64,000 nt of DNA from DATAZK01 sp965199805 (GTDB lineage Bacteria; Actinomycetota; Actinomycetes; Frankiales; Frankiaceae): assembly GCA_965199805.1 (NCBI GenBank), contig CBDATO010000001.1:3162001-3226000 (forward strand), given 5' to 3'. Position 1 is the first letter of the stretch, and every line of letters starts with the position of its first letter. The notes beneath the pieces were generated by a model that saw nothing but the letters and a program-made list of their open reading frames with translations, ran no database searches and was not told where the DNA came from. Position numbers and translations under genes: made by a program. This document shows positions 34,304 to 43,270 of the stretch, one piece after another.

Positions 34304-35480
34304 GCGCCGCCGCCAGCCGCTCGACCAGCTCGCGGAGCACCGGCTGCGGCGTACCGAAGTTGAACCGCAGCGCGCCGGCTCCGCCGAGCCCGAAGCTCGG
34401 GCCGTCGACCACGGTCATCCGGGCACGCTCGAGCACCAGCGCGCCCGGCGAGGCGGGCAGGTCCAGCGCCGTGCAGTCGAGCCACGCGAGGTAGGTGCCG
34501 TCGGGCGGCCGGTAGCGCACCGCCGGCAGGTGGGTCGCCAGCAGCTCGGCGAGCAACCGGCGGTTCTCGTCGAGGTAGGCGGTCGCGTCGTCGAGCCACG
34601 GGCCGCCGTCGTCGAACGCGGCGATGGTGGCCACGACCCCGGCGTTGGAGGCCCCGTGCCAGGCGAAGACGTCGAGGGCGTCCCACGTGGCCGCGTCCGT
34701 CGGGCGGGTGAGGATCACCTCGGCGCACTTGAGGCCGGCGAGGTTCCACGCCTTGGACGCCGACGTGGCCGTGATCGTGTGGCCGGCCGCGGTGTCGGAC
34801 GTCGAGGCGTACGGGATGTGGCGGGCCGGGGCGTACACCAGCGGTGCGTGGATCTCGTCCGCGAAGACCAGCCCGCCGTGCCGGTCGACGACCTCCGTGA
34901 CGCCGGCCAGCTCCGCCGCCGTGAAGACCCGGCCGAGCGGGTTGTACGGGTTGCACAGGATCAGCAGGTGACCGCCGGCACGGAAGGCGGCGTCGAGGCC
35001 GTCGAGGTCCAGCCGGAAGAGGCCGGCCCCGTCGTCGAGCATCCGCACCTGGATGATCTCGCGGCCGAGGAAGCCCGGGAGCACCAGGAATGGCATGTAC
35101 GCGGGGGTCGGCAGGATGACGGGCGAGCCGGGCCGCGAGTAGCGCGTGATCGCGATCTCGAGGCCCTTGAGCACGTCGGGGACGTTGCGCACCTGGCCGG
35201 GGTCGACCGACCAGCCGTAGCGGCGCTGCTCGAAGCGGGCGGTCGACTCCGCCAGCGCCTGCGCCAGGGGATCGGACAGGTAGCCGAACGCGGCCCTGCC
35301 GGACAGCTCGGCGAGAGCGTCGAGGACCGGCGGGGCGGCGCCGAGGTCCAGCTCCGCGACGGCGGCACCGAAGCCGCCCGGGCCGGGCGCGGTCCACTTG
35401 TAGCTGCCGCGGGCGCGCAGCTCCTCGACGGTGAGCGCGTCGACGGCCGAGCGGAAGGAGTCGGAGACGCGGTGGGTCAC
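34290..35480 (-). CDS. MalY/PatB-family PLP-dependent aminotransferase or C-S lyase
   Basis: 396-residue fold-type I PLP enzyme. NPYNPLGRVFT, the PLP-phosphate region VFADEIHAPLVY (Asp contacting the pyridine nitrogen), and TSASKAWNLAGLKCAE with the Schiff-base lysine are all present, as in cystathionine beta-lyase/PatB proteins. The likely reaction is beta-elimination of cysteine S-conjugates or cystathionine, although true aminotransferase activity is possible. GTG 35480 is selected because the family begins shortly upstream of FRSAVDALTVEELRARGSYKW. Single gene, convergent with the epoxide-hydrolase-like gene. Confidence 0.9.
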   Translation of the reverse strand: MTHRVSDSFRSAVDALTVEELRARGSYKWTAPGPGGFGAAVAELDLGAAPPVLDALAELSGRAAFGYLSDPLAQALAESTARFEQRRYGWSVDPGQVRNVPDVLKGLEIAITRYSRPGSPVILPTPAYMPFLVLPGFLGREIIQVRMLDDGAGLFRLDLDGLDAAFRAGGHLLILCNPYNPLGRVFTAAELAGVTEVVDRHGGLVFADEIHAPLVYAPARHIPYASTSDTAAGHTITATSASKAWNLAGLKCAEVILTRPTDAATWDALDVFAWHGASNAGVVATIAAFDDGGPWLDDATAYLDENRRLLAELLATHLPAVRYRPPDGTYLAWLDCTALDLPASPGALVLERARMTVVDGPSFGLGGAGALRFNFGTPQPVLRELVERLAAALNAG

Positions 35481-35647
35481 CGGTCCATCTTGACCGGATC
35501 CCCCCGATCGCACGGCCCTCGACGCCGGCCGTTCGTCGGAGGAGGATGAGCGCAATCTGTGCAACACCTACGAAAACTCGGGGACGTAGGTTGCGCCGGA
35601 CCCTGTTGCCCGGTCCCAGCCTGTCGCTCCATCCGAGGAGGCCCTGC

Positions 35648-37066
35648 ATGCGCGCTGCGCGTACGGGTGTTCTGTCCATCGCCGTCTGCACGGCGCTCCT
35701 GGTCACGCCGGCCTTCACCGGTACGGCCCCGGCCGCCGGGGCGGTCGCTTCCCCGGGTGCCGCGAGCGCCGGTGACCCGTACTTCCCGACCCAGGGCAAC
35801 GGCGGCTACGACGTCGCGCACTACGGCCTCGAGCTGGGCTACTCCGCGGCGACCAAGCGGCTGGCCGGCACGGCGACGATCAGCGCCACGACGACGCAGG
35901 CGCTGTCGCGCTTCAACCTCGACCTGCGCCGCAACCTCAAGGTCAGCTCGGTGACGGTCGACGGCCGGAAGTCGACCTTCGCCCAGCCGGTCACGCAGCC
36001 GACCGAGCTCGTCATCACGCCGAAGTACGTGCTCGGCAAGGGTCAGCGCTTCCGGGTCGTCGTCACCTACGCCGGCATCCCCAAGCCTGTCATCGATCCC
36101 GACGGGTCGACGGACGGCTGGGTGCCGACGCCTGACGGTGCCGTCGTGGTCAACGAGCCGCAGGGCGCGCCGACCTGGTTCCCGTGCAACGACACCCCGG
36201 CCGACAAGGCGACGTACGACATCGCCATCACCGTGCCCAACGGCAGCGTCGGCATCTCCAACGGTGACCTGATCAGCTACCGCACGACGGGCCCGACGAC
36301 CCGGTGGGCGTGGCGGATGGCGCAGCCGATGTCGACCTACCTGGTGACGGCGACCAACGGCCGGTACGACCTCGCGACCGGCAGCACGGCCAAGGGCGTT
36401 CCGTACATCACCGCCGTGGCGCCGCAGCTGAAGGCGAAGAGCGGCCCGGTGCTGGCCGAGCTGCCCGCGATGGTCGACTACTTCTCCGGGGTGTACGGCA
36501 GCTACCCGTACAGCTCGTCGGGGGCGATCGTGGCAGACCTGCCGAGCCTCGGCTACGCGCTCGAGGTGCAGAGCCGGCCGGTCTTCAGCGAGGCGCCCGA
36601 CGAGCTCACCCTCGCCCACGAGCTGGCCCACCAGTGGTACGGCGACGGCGTGACGGTGAAGCGCTGGAAGGACATCTGGGTCGCCGAGGGCTTTGCGGAG
36701 TTCAGCTCCTGGTTGTGGTCGGAGCACACCGGCGGGCCGTCGACCGCCGCGTTCTTCAAGGAGCTGTACGCCACGCCTGCGAGCGACACCGCGTACTGGA
36801 ACCCGCCGTCCGGCAACCCGGGCAGCGGCGGCGACATCTTCTCCACCTCGGTGTACGACCGGGGCGCGATGACCCTGCAGGCGCTGCGGGTGAAGCTCGG
36901 CGACGCGAAATTCTTCGCGGTCATGCGCGGGTGGTTCCAGGCCCGCAACGGCAAGAACGCCACGGCCGTCGAGTTCACCCAGTTCGCCAGCCGGGTCTCC
37001 GGCGTCGACCTGAAGCACTTCTTCGACGTCTGGCTGTACATCCCGGGCAAGCCGTCGGGCTGGTAG
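35648..37066 (+). CDS. Secreted M1-family metallopeptidase
   Basis: 472 residues, shorter than PepN because the ERAP1-like C-terminal domain is absent. A signal peptide spans about 1-32 (SIAVCTALLVTPAFTGTAPAAGA). Beta-sandwich domain about 45-225. Zinc site H324-E-L-A-H328 with E347 (WVAEGFAEFSS), correct 18-residue spacing. The exopeptidase GAMEN motif is not evident; the equivalent loop reads SLGYALEVQSRP, as in related secreted M1 proteins, so N-terminal specificity may differ. The ATG at 35648 follows GAGGAGG by about seven bases. A strong terminator follows. Confidence 0.93.
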   Translation: MRAARTGVLSIAVCTALLVTPAFTGTAPAAGAVASPGAASAGDPYFPTQGNGGYDVAHYGLELGYSAATKRLAGTATISATTTQALSRFNLDLRRNLKVSSVTVDGRKSTFAQPVTQPTELVITPKYVLGKGQRFRVVVTYAGIPKPVIDPDGSTDGWVPTPDGAVVVNEPQGAPTWFPCNDTPADKATYDIAITVPNGSVGISNGDLISYRTTGPTTRWAWRMAQPMSTYLVTATNGRYDLATGSTAKGVPYITAVAPQLKAKSGPVLAELPAMVDYFSGVYGSYPYSSSGAIVADLPSLGYALEVQSRPVFSEAPDELTLAHELAHQWYGDGVTVKRWKDIWVAEGFAEFSSWLWSEHTGGPSTAAFFKELYATPASDTAYWNPPSGNPGSGGDIFSTSVYDRGAMTLQALRVKLGDAKFFAVMRGWFQARNGKNATAVEFTQFASRVSGVDLKHFFDVWLYIPGKPSGW

Positions 37067-37095
37067 TCGCCGAATTTCTCGGCTGGTAGTCGCCG
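37058..37095 (+). repeat. 15-bp direct repeat spanning the stop codon
   Basis: GGCTGGTAGTCGCCG occurs at 37058-37072 (containing the peptidase stop TAG) and again at 37081-37095, a 23-bp period. It looks like a small tandem duplication of the gene's 3' end. Confidence 0.85.
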
Positions 37096-37103
37096 GTTCG
37101 ATT

Positions 37104-37138
37104 AAACGGCCCCGACCTCATCGAGGTCGGGGCCGTTT
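37104..37138. terminator. Strong bidirectional terminator
   Basis: 16-bp perfect inverted repeat (AAACGGCCCCGACCTC at 37104-37119 and its complement at 37123-37138) with an ATC loop and A/T-tract flanks, between convergent genes. Confidence 0.92.
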
Positions 37139-37153
37139 TCCGTGCGGGTCGAA

Positions 37154-37990
37154 CTACCAGATCTGGTCGACGTAGGTGTCGGTGCCGACGACCGTACGGA
37201 TGAACGGCGCGGCCAGGAGCACCTCGCCGATGCCCGAGGCGTCGACCGCGTCGGTGTACGCACGGACGGCGTCGACCTGCTCGCGCACGTCGCCGTCGGT
37301 GAAGAAGATCTGGCACAGCCGGTTGGTGTCGCCACCCGGCGAGCCGAGCGCCATCGGCTGGCCGCTGCGGCCGCTGCCGCGGAAGGCCTCGGTCGGCAGC
37401 CACGAGGAGGCGATGTCGAGCTTCGAGCCCTCGAGCGCCTTCGGCAGGACCTCCTTGGACAGGTCGGCATGCGTCGCGGCGGCGTCGCGGCCGTCCTTGC
37501 CGTCGATGAAGACCAGGAAGATCCCGCTGTACTTGTGGTCCAGCGCCAGGGTCAGCGGTACACCGTCGGGGTCGCGGTAGTCGACGCCGATGTACTCGAA
37601 GGTCGCCGTGTGCACGTGCGAGCGCTCCGGGAAGCCGCGGCCGGCCGCGTACAGGTCGGCGACCTGGTCGGTCGACCACTTGTCCCAGTCGTCGTGGTGG
37701 TCGGCGAGCACCCAGTAGATGGCGACGAACGAGCCCGCGTCGAGCGGGTTGGCCACCGCGGTGCTGCCGGCCGGCCAGCGCAGGTCCTTCAGCTCACGGG
37801 TGGCGACCCAGCGGCTGCCGGCGATCTGGTAGCGGGCTTCCATGCAGCCGCCGTAGAAGTGGTCGCGCTCGTACCACCGGTTGTAGGCCTGCTCGAAGCC
37901 CTTGTGCGGATCGACCAGGGTGAGCAGCATGCTGCCGACCTTGACCGGGTAGTCCTCGGGCCCGGCGACCTCGAGAGGGTTGTACGCCAT
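37154..37990 (-). CDS. Hypothetical protein, dimeric alpha/beta-barrel-like
   Basis: 278 residues, no signal peptide or membrane helix. Not confidently assigned. The first third (SMLLTLVDPHKGFEQAYNRWYERDHFYGGCMEARYQIAGSRW) reads like a ferredoxin-like alpha/beta barrel of the EthD type, with a conserved-looking NRWYERDHFY helix, and a similar block may recur near LCQIFFTDGDVREQVDAVRAYTDAV, suggesting duplication. The start at ATG 37990 has an excellent ribosome site (GGAGGAAGC). Divergent from the acyltransferase gene. Any enzymatic role is unproven. Confidence 0.75.
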   Translation of the reverse strand: MAYNPLEVAGPEDYPVKVGSMLLTLVDPHKGFEQAYNRWYERDHFYGGCMEARYQIAGSRWVATRELKDLRWPAGSTAVANPLDAGSFVAIYWVLADHHDDWDKWSTDQVADLYAAGRGFPERSHVHTATFEYIGVDYRDPDGVPLTLALDHKYSGIFLVFIDGKDGRDAAATHADLSKEVLPKALEGSKLDIASSWLPTEAFRGSGRSGQPMALGSPGGDTNRLCQIFFTDGDVREQVDAVRAYTDAVDASGIGEVLLAAPFIRTVVGTDTYVDQIW

Positions 37991-38177
37991 TGCTTCCTCC
38001 ATCGACGCTCGGCTGAGCGCTGCTGTGCGGTGTTCGTCATCGGCGGATCGGGTGACAGGTACGCCGCCCGCGGTGACGCGGGTGCGCATCTGACGCGTCG
38101 TCAGCCTGTCAGATCCGGATGGCACCTGCGTTGGCACCCCGGCTCCCGGCGCTCGCCTTGGGCCCGATGATGGTCAC

Positions 38178-39434
38178 GTGGCGACCGAGCGCATGTTCCT
38201 GCAACCCGAGGACCGGGCGATCCTGGCCCTCGAGTGCCCGACGGTCGTCGGCCACACGTGCAAGGTCGCGCGCCTTGCGGCCGGCGTCGATGCCGATCGG
38301 ATACGCGCCCGCCTCGCCGAGCGGCTGACCGCGGTGCCGGTGCTCACCCGGCGGCTCGGCGGCGACCCCGACGCGCCCGAGTGGGTCCCGGACCCGGCGT
38401 TCGACCTGGGCTACCACGTGCAGCCGGCGCCGGTGGAGGAGCCGCTCGACGACGACGGGCTGCGGAGCGTGCTCGCCGCCGCCTTCGCCGGGCACCTCGA
38501 CCGTGACCGCCCGCTGTGGCGTATCGACGTCGCGCCGCTGGCCGACGGCGGCACCGCCCTCGTGTGGCGCGTGCACCACGCCCTCGCCGACGGCACCACG
38601 CTGGTGCGGTGGGCCGAGTCGCTGCTGTGGGACGTCGGTGCCGTCCCGCCGCCCGCGCCGCCGGCTCCGGCGTCGGCGTCGGGGGCGGCCGAGGAGCGCC
38701 GGCGGCGGCGGGCGCTCGCCGGCTTCCTCGGACGTGAGCACGCCGTCTCCGCCCACCGCTCGCCGTTCGACGGGGTGATCGGCACCCGCCGCGAGGTGGG
38801 CACGGCCGTGCTCTCCCTGGCCTCGCTGCGGACGGCGGCCCGCACGCTCGCCGGCGCGACCGTGAACGACGCCCTGCTGACCGTGCTGACCGGCGCCCTG
38901 CGCGACTACCTCGAGACGCACGTCGGGCGGGTCGCCGACGTGCGTGTGCGGATCCCGGTCAGCCTGCACCACGACGGCGACGACGTGGCCAACCGCGACG
39001 CCTGGTTCACGCTCGCCCTGCCGCTGCACGTCGCCGATCCGGTCGAACGACTGCACGTGATCAAGCGGGCCACCGCCGTCCGCAAGCGGGGCCGCGACGC
39101 CGAGGTCGAGGATGCGGTGCTGCACGCCGCTTCCGGCTCGGCCGCACTGGCGCGCATGCTCTCGCGGGCGAACGACAACCCGCGGTCGTTCGCGGTCAGC
39201 GTCTCGAACGTGCCCGGCCCACGGCATCCCGTCGCGGTGTGCGGCGCGGAGGTGACCGGCCTGATCGGGCTCGCCGAGATCGGCCGGCGTCATGGGTTAC
39301 GGGTGGCCGCCGTCTCGCTGGGCGATGCCTTCAGCCTCGGCTTCTGCGCCGATCCGGACCTGGTGCCGGGCGTACAGAGGCTGGCCGAGGCGGCGCTGGC
39401 CGACGCGGACCGGCTCGCCGCCGCGGCCGGCTGA
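38178..39434 (+). CDS. Wax ester synthase/diacylglycerol acyltransferase (WS/DGAT)
   Basis: 418-residue acyl-CoA-dependent acyltransferase that makes triacylglycerols or wax esters as storage lipid. The catalytic HHxxxDG motif appears as HHALADG at about residues 133-139, after the strand ALVWRV. The C-terminal half shows the usual AGATVNDALLTVLTGALRDYL and SNVPGPRHPVAV blocks. Slightly shorter than the typical 450-470 residues, with a Pro/Ala linker in the middle. GTG 38178; ATG 38193 is an alternative. Single gene, convergent with the diguanylate cyclase four bases downstream. Confidence 0.93.
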   Translation: MATERMFLQPEDRAILALECPTVVGHTCKVARLAAGVDADRIRARLAERLTAVPVLTRRLGGDPDAPEWVPDPAFDLGYHVQPAPVEEPLDDDGLRSVLAAAFAGHLDRDRPLWRIDVAPLADGGTALVWRVHHALADGTTLVRWAESLLWDVGAVPPPAPPAPASASGAAEERRRRRALAGFLGREHAVSAHRSPFDGVIGTRREVGTAVLSLASLRTAARTLAGATVNDALLTVLTGALRDYLETHVGRVADVRVRIPVSLHHDGDDVANRDAWFTLALPLHVADPVERLHVIKRATAVRKRGRDAEVEDAVLHAASGSAALARMLSRANDNPRSFAVSVSNVPGPRHPVAVCGAEVTGLIGLAEIGRRHGLRVAAVSLGDAFSLGFCADPDLVPGVQRLAEAALADADRLAAAAG

Positions 39435-39437
39435 CCG

Positions 39438-41018
39438 TCAGCGGCCGCCGCCGGTCCGGGCGGGCAGCGCTCTCGGGCGCCGGCCGGGATGGGCGCCGGA
39501 CTCGGCATCGAACGTCGCAGCGGGGTCGTACGTGACGGCGCGGCCCTTGCCGGCCTGCTTGGCCCGGTACATGGCGGTGTCCGCGCGCTGCAGCAGCTCG
39601 TCGCTGCTGACCGTCGCCTCGTCCGGGCTCAGGGTGACGATCCCGACGCTCGCCGAGAGGGCGATCTCGGCGCCCTGACACGGCAGCTTCTCGTCGAGCA
39701 GACCGAGGAACCAGTCGGCCCACCCGCAAGGGTCGGTGTCGCCGTCGCTCGTGTCGCCCTCCATCAGGACGGCGAACTCGTCGCCGCCCAGCCGCGCGAC
39801 GGTGTCGGCCCGCCGGGTCGTCGACACCAGCCGGTCCGCGACGGCCTGCAGCATCTCGTCGCCCGCCGCGTGACCGTAGGTGTCGTTGACCCGCTTGAAG
39901 TCGTCGACGTCGATGAGCAGGACGGTCAGCGGTACGAGGTTGCGTCCGTGCAGGTAGACGGCGTGCGTGAGCCGGTCCATGAAGAGCCGGCGGTTCGGCA
40001 GCCCGGTGAGCTGGTCGTGGTAGGCGTGCTGGACGAGCTCGCGCTGCTGGCGCAGCACCTCCGAGAGCAGGCGCTTGTTCTGGCGCTGCACCACCAGCTG
40101 GCGCGCCACGAGCAGCGCCATCACCACCGAGACGGCGACCGCCGCGATCGCGTCGCCGTTGTCGGTCACCATGAGCCACACCCCGACGGCGAGCGCGCAG
40201 ACAGCGGGGACGAGCGGCGCGTTGGAGGCGAGGCGCGGGTCGAGCGTCGGGGCGTCGGAGGTCGCCACCGGGCTGGTGCGAGAGGTGTCGCGGAGCGCGG
40301 CCTCGCCGATCAGCAGGTAGCCGACGATGTAGGCGACGTCCGTCGCGGAGGAGAAGATCGACACGTCGTGCAGCGACATGGCGGCGAACGCCGTGTCGGC
40401 GACGCCCATGACGAACAGCCCGGTCGCGAGCAGCACCGAGGCGGTCCGCAGCGGCTGCCGCAGCATGACGATGATGAGGACGGTGACGAGCAGGACGTCG
40501 CCGACGGGGTACGCGAGCGTCACCGCCAGTGCCGCCGGGCCGGGCTCGGCCAGCCGGATGCTCGGGCCGAGCACTGTGACGGCGCTGATCGCCAGGCACG
40601 AGGCCGCGATCATGGCGCTCTCGAGCACCGAGCGCAGGCCGTCACCCGCGGTCACCCGGCCGGGCCGCAGCAGCAGCGCCAGCAGGGCAAGAGGGTAGAA
40701 GAGCAGGTAGAACAGGTCGGTGAGGCCCGGCGATGCGACCTCGCGGTCCTGCACCAGCTCGATGAAGGCCCAGAGCGCCTCGCCGCCGAGGGCGGCCAGC
40801 AGCGCCGCCGACATGGCGAGCCAGGAGCGCCGCGCGCCGCCGCCGCTGCGACGGGTGCGCAGGACGCAGGCCCCTGCGGCCAGCGTGACCGCGACGAGCA
40901 CGCCGAGGTCGTCCAGCCAGCGGGTGCCGGTCGGACCGAGAGACCCGGTCGCGAGCACCGCCGTCAGTGCCGCCACCACGACGGCGGCACCGGCCGGTCG
41001 GACCACGCGGGCCCGCAT
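39438..41018 (-). CDS. Membrane-bound diguanylate cyclase
   Basis: About 526 residues. The N-terminal 320 residues hold roughly nine or ten transmembrane helices, a MASE-like sensory region of no clear named type. The GGDEF domain (about 345-510) has the intact signature ARLGGDEFAV, the substrate-binding DVDDFKRVNDTYGH segment and the TAMYRAKQAGKGRAV ending, so c-di-GMP synthesis is expected. No EAL domain. The start is uncertain: ATG 41018 gives a membrane-protein N-terminus (MRARVVRPAGAAVVVAALT) with AGGACA upstream, whereas an in-frame GTG at 41081 would add 21 residues without homology. Confidence 0.9.
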   Translation of the reverse strand: MRARVVRPAGAAVVVAALTAVLATGSLGPTGTRWLDDLGVLVAVTLAAGACVLRTRRSGGGARRSWLAMSAALLAALGGEALWAFIELVQDREVASPGLTDLFYLLFYPLALLALLLRPGRVTAGDGLRSVLESAMIAASCLAISAVTVLGPSIRLAEPGPAALAVTLAYPVGDVLLVTVLIIVMLRQPLRTASVLLATGLFVMGVADTAFAAMSLHDVSIFSSATDVAYIVGYLLIGEAALRDTSRTSPVATSDAPTLDPRLASNAPLVPAVCALAVGVWLMVTDNGDAIAAVAVSVVMALLVARQLVVQRQNKRLLSEVLRQQRELVQHAYHDQLTGLPNRRLFMDRLTHAVYLHGRNLVPLTVLLIDVDDFKRVNDTYGHAAGDEMLQAVADRLVSTTRRADTVARLGGDEFAVLMEGDTSDGDTDPCGWADWFLGLLDEKLPCQGAEIALSASVGIVTLSPDEATVSSDELLQRADTAMYRAKQAGKGRAVTYDPAATFDAESGAHPGRRPRALPARTGGGR

Positions 41019-41141
41019 CCGGCCGTGTCCTGTCACCTTGGAAGCGTCGGCCTCCTCCCGGCATGGCTTGACCCGCGCCACCCGTTGGGGTTGATCCCGC
41101 CGCCGCAGATCACAAATGCCCGCCTCGCGTCGAGCGCCGGC

Positions 41142-42080
41142 TCAGGCCGCCTCGGACTGCCCCTGCCGCCAGTAACCCATGCACGCGACCGCCGTGCGCG
41201 GCAGGGCGAACTGCCCTCGGGCCAGTCGCCGGAGCTCGCGCATCACGCCCGCCTCACCCGCCATCCAGACGTACGCGGTCGGGGTGGGCTCGCCGGCTTC
41301 GGCCTCCGGGATGTCCCAGAGCAGGGCCTCGTCCTCCGGCTTGTCGAAGCTCTCCTCGCTCCGGTGGGCCGCAGACGTGCACAGCTGCTCGAGTGCCGCG
41401 CGCACCGCCTCGCGGAGCGCCGCGCCCCGCTCCTTGCCGTCCCCACGCACGAGCCAGGTGATCGTCGCGGCCGGTGTCACGTCCCAGGCCGGGATGTCGG
41501 ACCGGTCGGGGAGCTCGGCGCAGACCGTCGCGTCGACGCCGGGCGGCAGCGTCTCCAGGATCGCGGCCATGGCCGGCAGCGCCGTCTCGTCGCCGGCGAG
41601 CAGCACGTGGCGGGCGCCGGCGGGCAGCGCCCACTCGGCGCCCCACATGCGGCCGCGGCCGGGCCGGTCGGGGCCCATGACGGCGACCTGGTCACCGGGG
41701 ACGGCGCCCGCCGCCCACGTCGACATCGGGCCGGCGTCACCCGCGTGCGAGCCGTCGGTGCCGTGCAGCACGAAGTCGATGTCGAGCTCGGGCTCGGCCG
41801 CGTCCGGCCGGAAGCGGCGCACCGTGTACGTCCGCATGATCGGGCGGACCCGCTCGTCCAGTGCCCGCCACCTGACGTACCAGTCCGGCCCGGACGGCAG
41901 GTCGGACAGCGTGCGGCCGGGCTGCGGGATGAGCAGCTTGAGCCGCTGGTCGTGACCGGCGAAGCCGAAGCCGGCGAGGTCCGGCCCGGTGAAGGTGATC
42001 CGCACGAACGACGGGCTGATGCGCGCGGAACGCACCACGGTGGCGAAGTAGGCGCGGTACTGCGGCGCTTCCGTGGGCAT
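41142..42080 (-). CDS. Siderophore-interacting protein (NADPH-dependent ferric-siderophore reductase)
   Basis: 312-residue flavoprotein that reduces imported ferric siderophores to release iron in the cytosol. FAD-binding motif RTYTVRRF at about 83-90, a beta-barrel ferredoxin-reductase domain (about 10-135), and an NAD(P)-binding domain opening LLAGDETALPA. The C-terminal WMAGEAGVMRELRR is typical of the SIP family. ATG 42080 is preceded by GGAGG. Divergent from the fecCD-like permease genes, sharing a palindromic probable iron operator in the 71-bp gap. Confidence 0.94.
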   Translation of the reverse strand: MPTEAPQYRAYFATVVRSARISPSFVRITFTGPDLAGFGFAGHDQRLKLLIPQPGRTLSDLPSGPDWYVRWRALDERVRPIMRTYTVRRFRPDAAEPELDIDFVLHGTDGSHAGDAGPMSTWAAGAVPGDQVAVMGPDRPGRGRMWGAEWALPAGARHVLLAGDETALPAMAAILETLPPGVDATVCAELPDRSDIPAWDVTPAATITWLVRGDGKERGAALREAVRAALEQLCTSAAHRSEESFDKPEDEALLWDIPEAEAGEPTPTAYVWMAGEAGVMRELRRLARGQFALPRTAVACMGYWRQGQSEAA

Positions 42081-42102
42081 ACGGCCTCCGATCTCGTGGA
42101 AA

Positions 42103-42118
42103 GTTAAGTTAACTTAAC
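42103..42118. promoter_or_regulatory. Palindromic probable iron-regulator operator
   Basis: GTTAAGTTAACTTAAC is a perfect 16-bp palindrome in the divergent gap between the siderophore reductase and the first permease gene. It resembles the DtxR/IdeR box (TTAGGTTAGGCTAACCTAA) with A for G at symmetric positions. A repressor bound here could control both directions. Confidence 0.7.
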
Positions 42119-42151
42119 CCGTCAGGTCGTACCCGATGTCAGGATCGAGCC

Positions 42152-43270
42152 GTGCCCGAGAGCAGACCGAGTGACCGCACCGCGGTTCTGGACCCGGAGG
42201 CGAGCTCCGTGGTCGATGCCGCGGGAGCGGCATCCGCCGACGGCATGCCCCACCTGGTGTCACCCGCCCGGCAGCGGCGGCGGCGCTGGCTCGGCCTGGT
42301 GGTGATCGCCGTCCTGCTGCTGCTGGTCAGCGCCGCCAGCCTGCTGTGGGGCGTGCGCAGCATCCCGTTCGGCACGGTCGTCGACGCACTCACGCATCGG
42401 CAGCCCGGCAACAACGACCATTCCGTCGTCGTCGACCAGCGGGTGCCGCGCACCGTCCTCGGCCTCGTCGCGGGCGCGGCGCTCGGCCTCGTCGGCGTGC
42501 ACATGCAGGGGCTGACCCGTAATCCCATCGCCGACCCGGGCCTGCTCGGCATCAACGGCGGGGCGTCGCTGGCCGTGATCCTCGCGATCAACGTCTTCGA
42601 CATCACGACGCCCGGCGGCTTCGTCTGGTTCGCCTTCCTCGGAGCGGCGTTCGCGGCGCTGGTCGTCTACGGCGGGGCCTCGCTCGGCTGGGAGGGCGTC
42701 ACGCCGGTCAAGCTCGCCCTGGTCGGCGCCGCCTTCGCCGCGATCGCCGTCTCGCTCGTGACGCTGGTGCTGCTGTCCGACCGCCGCACCCTGCAGGACT
42801 TCCGCTACTGGCAGGTCGGCTCGCTGGTGGCGCGGCCGCTGCACACGCTGACCGTGCTGCTGCCCTTCCTCATCGCCGGGGTGGTGCTGGCGCTGGCGTC
42901 GGGTCGCACGCTCAACGTCCTCGCGCTGGGCGACGACCTGGCCCGCGGCCTCGGGCAGGGCCTGGTGGTCGGCCGGCTGACCTCGATCACGGCGATCATC
43001 CTGCTGGCCGGGTGTGCGACGGCCTTCGCGGGCCCGATCGCCTTCGTCGGGCTGGTCGTGCCGCACATCGCCCGCGCCATCGTCGGGCCGGACTACCGCT
43101 GGATCCTGCCGTACGCCGCGCTGCTCGGAGCCATCCTGCTGGTGCTCGCCGACATCGTCGGCCGGCTCATCGCCCGCCCGACCGAGGTGGAGGCCGGCAT
43201 CGTCGTCGCGGTCATCGGCGCGCCCGTCATGATCTGGCTGATCCGCCGCGCGAAGGCGGTGTCGGTGTGA
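42152..43270 (+). CDS. FecCD-family siderophore ABC permease 1
   Basis: Membrane subunit of a ferric-siderophore importer. 372 residues with a 45-residue cytosolic N-terminal extension and about ten transmembrane helices. Family signatures: RVPRTVLGLVAGAALGLVGVHMQGLTRNPIADPGLLGI (the FecCD start) and the coupling loop GLVVPHIARAIVGPDYRWILP near the C-terminus. GTG start with AGGA seven bases upstream. Its TGA overlaps the GTG of the next permease gene, so the two are translationally coupled and likely form a heterodimer. Confidence 0.95.
   Translation: MPESRPSDRTAVLDPEASSVVDAAGAASADGMPHLVSPARQRRRRWLGLVVIAVLLLLVSAASLLWGVRSIPFGTVVDALTHRQPGNNDHSVVVDQRVPRTVLGLVAGAALGLVGVHMQGLTRNPIADPGLLGINGGASLAVILAINVFDITTPGGFVWFAFLGAAFAALVVYGGASLGWEGVTPVKLALVGAAFAAIAVSLVTLVLLSDRRTLQDFRYWQVGSLVARPLHTLTVLLPFLIAGVVLALASGRTLNVLALGDDLARGLGQGLVVGRLTSITAIILLAGCATAFAGPIAFVGLVVPHIARAIVGPDYRWILPYAALLGAILLVLADIVGRLIARPTEVEAGIVVAVIGAPVMIWLIRRAKAVSV

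Noticed and set aside
39489..42107. An 872-residue plus-strand open frame across the diguanylate cyclase and siderophore reductase genes
   Set aside because: It is antisense to two genes with clear domains, rich in Arg/Gly/Val and lacks any recognisable motif; long spurious frames are expected at about 70% GC.
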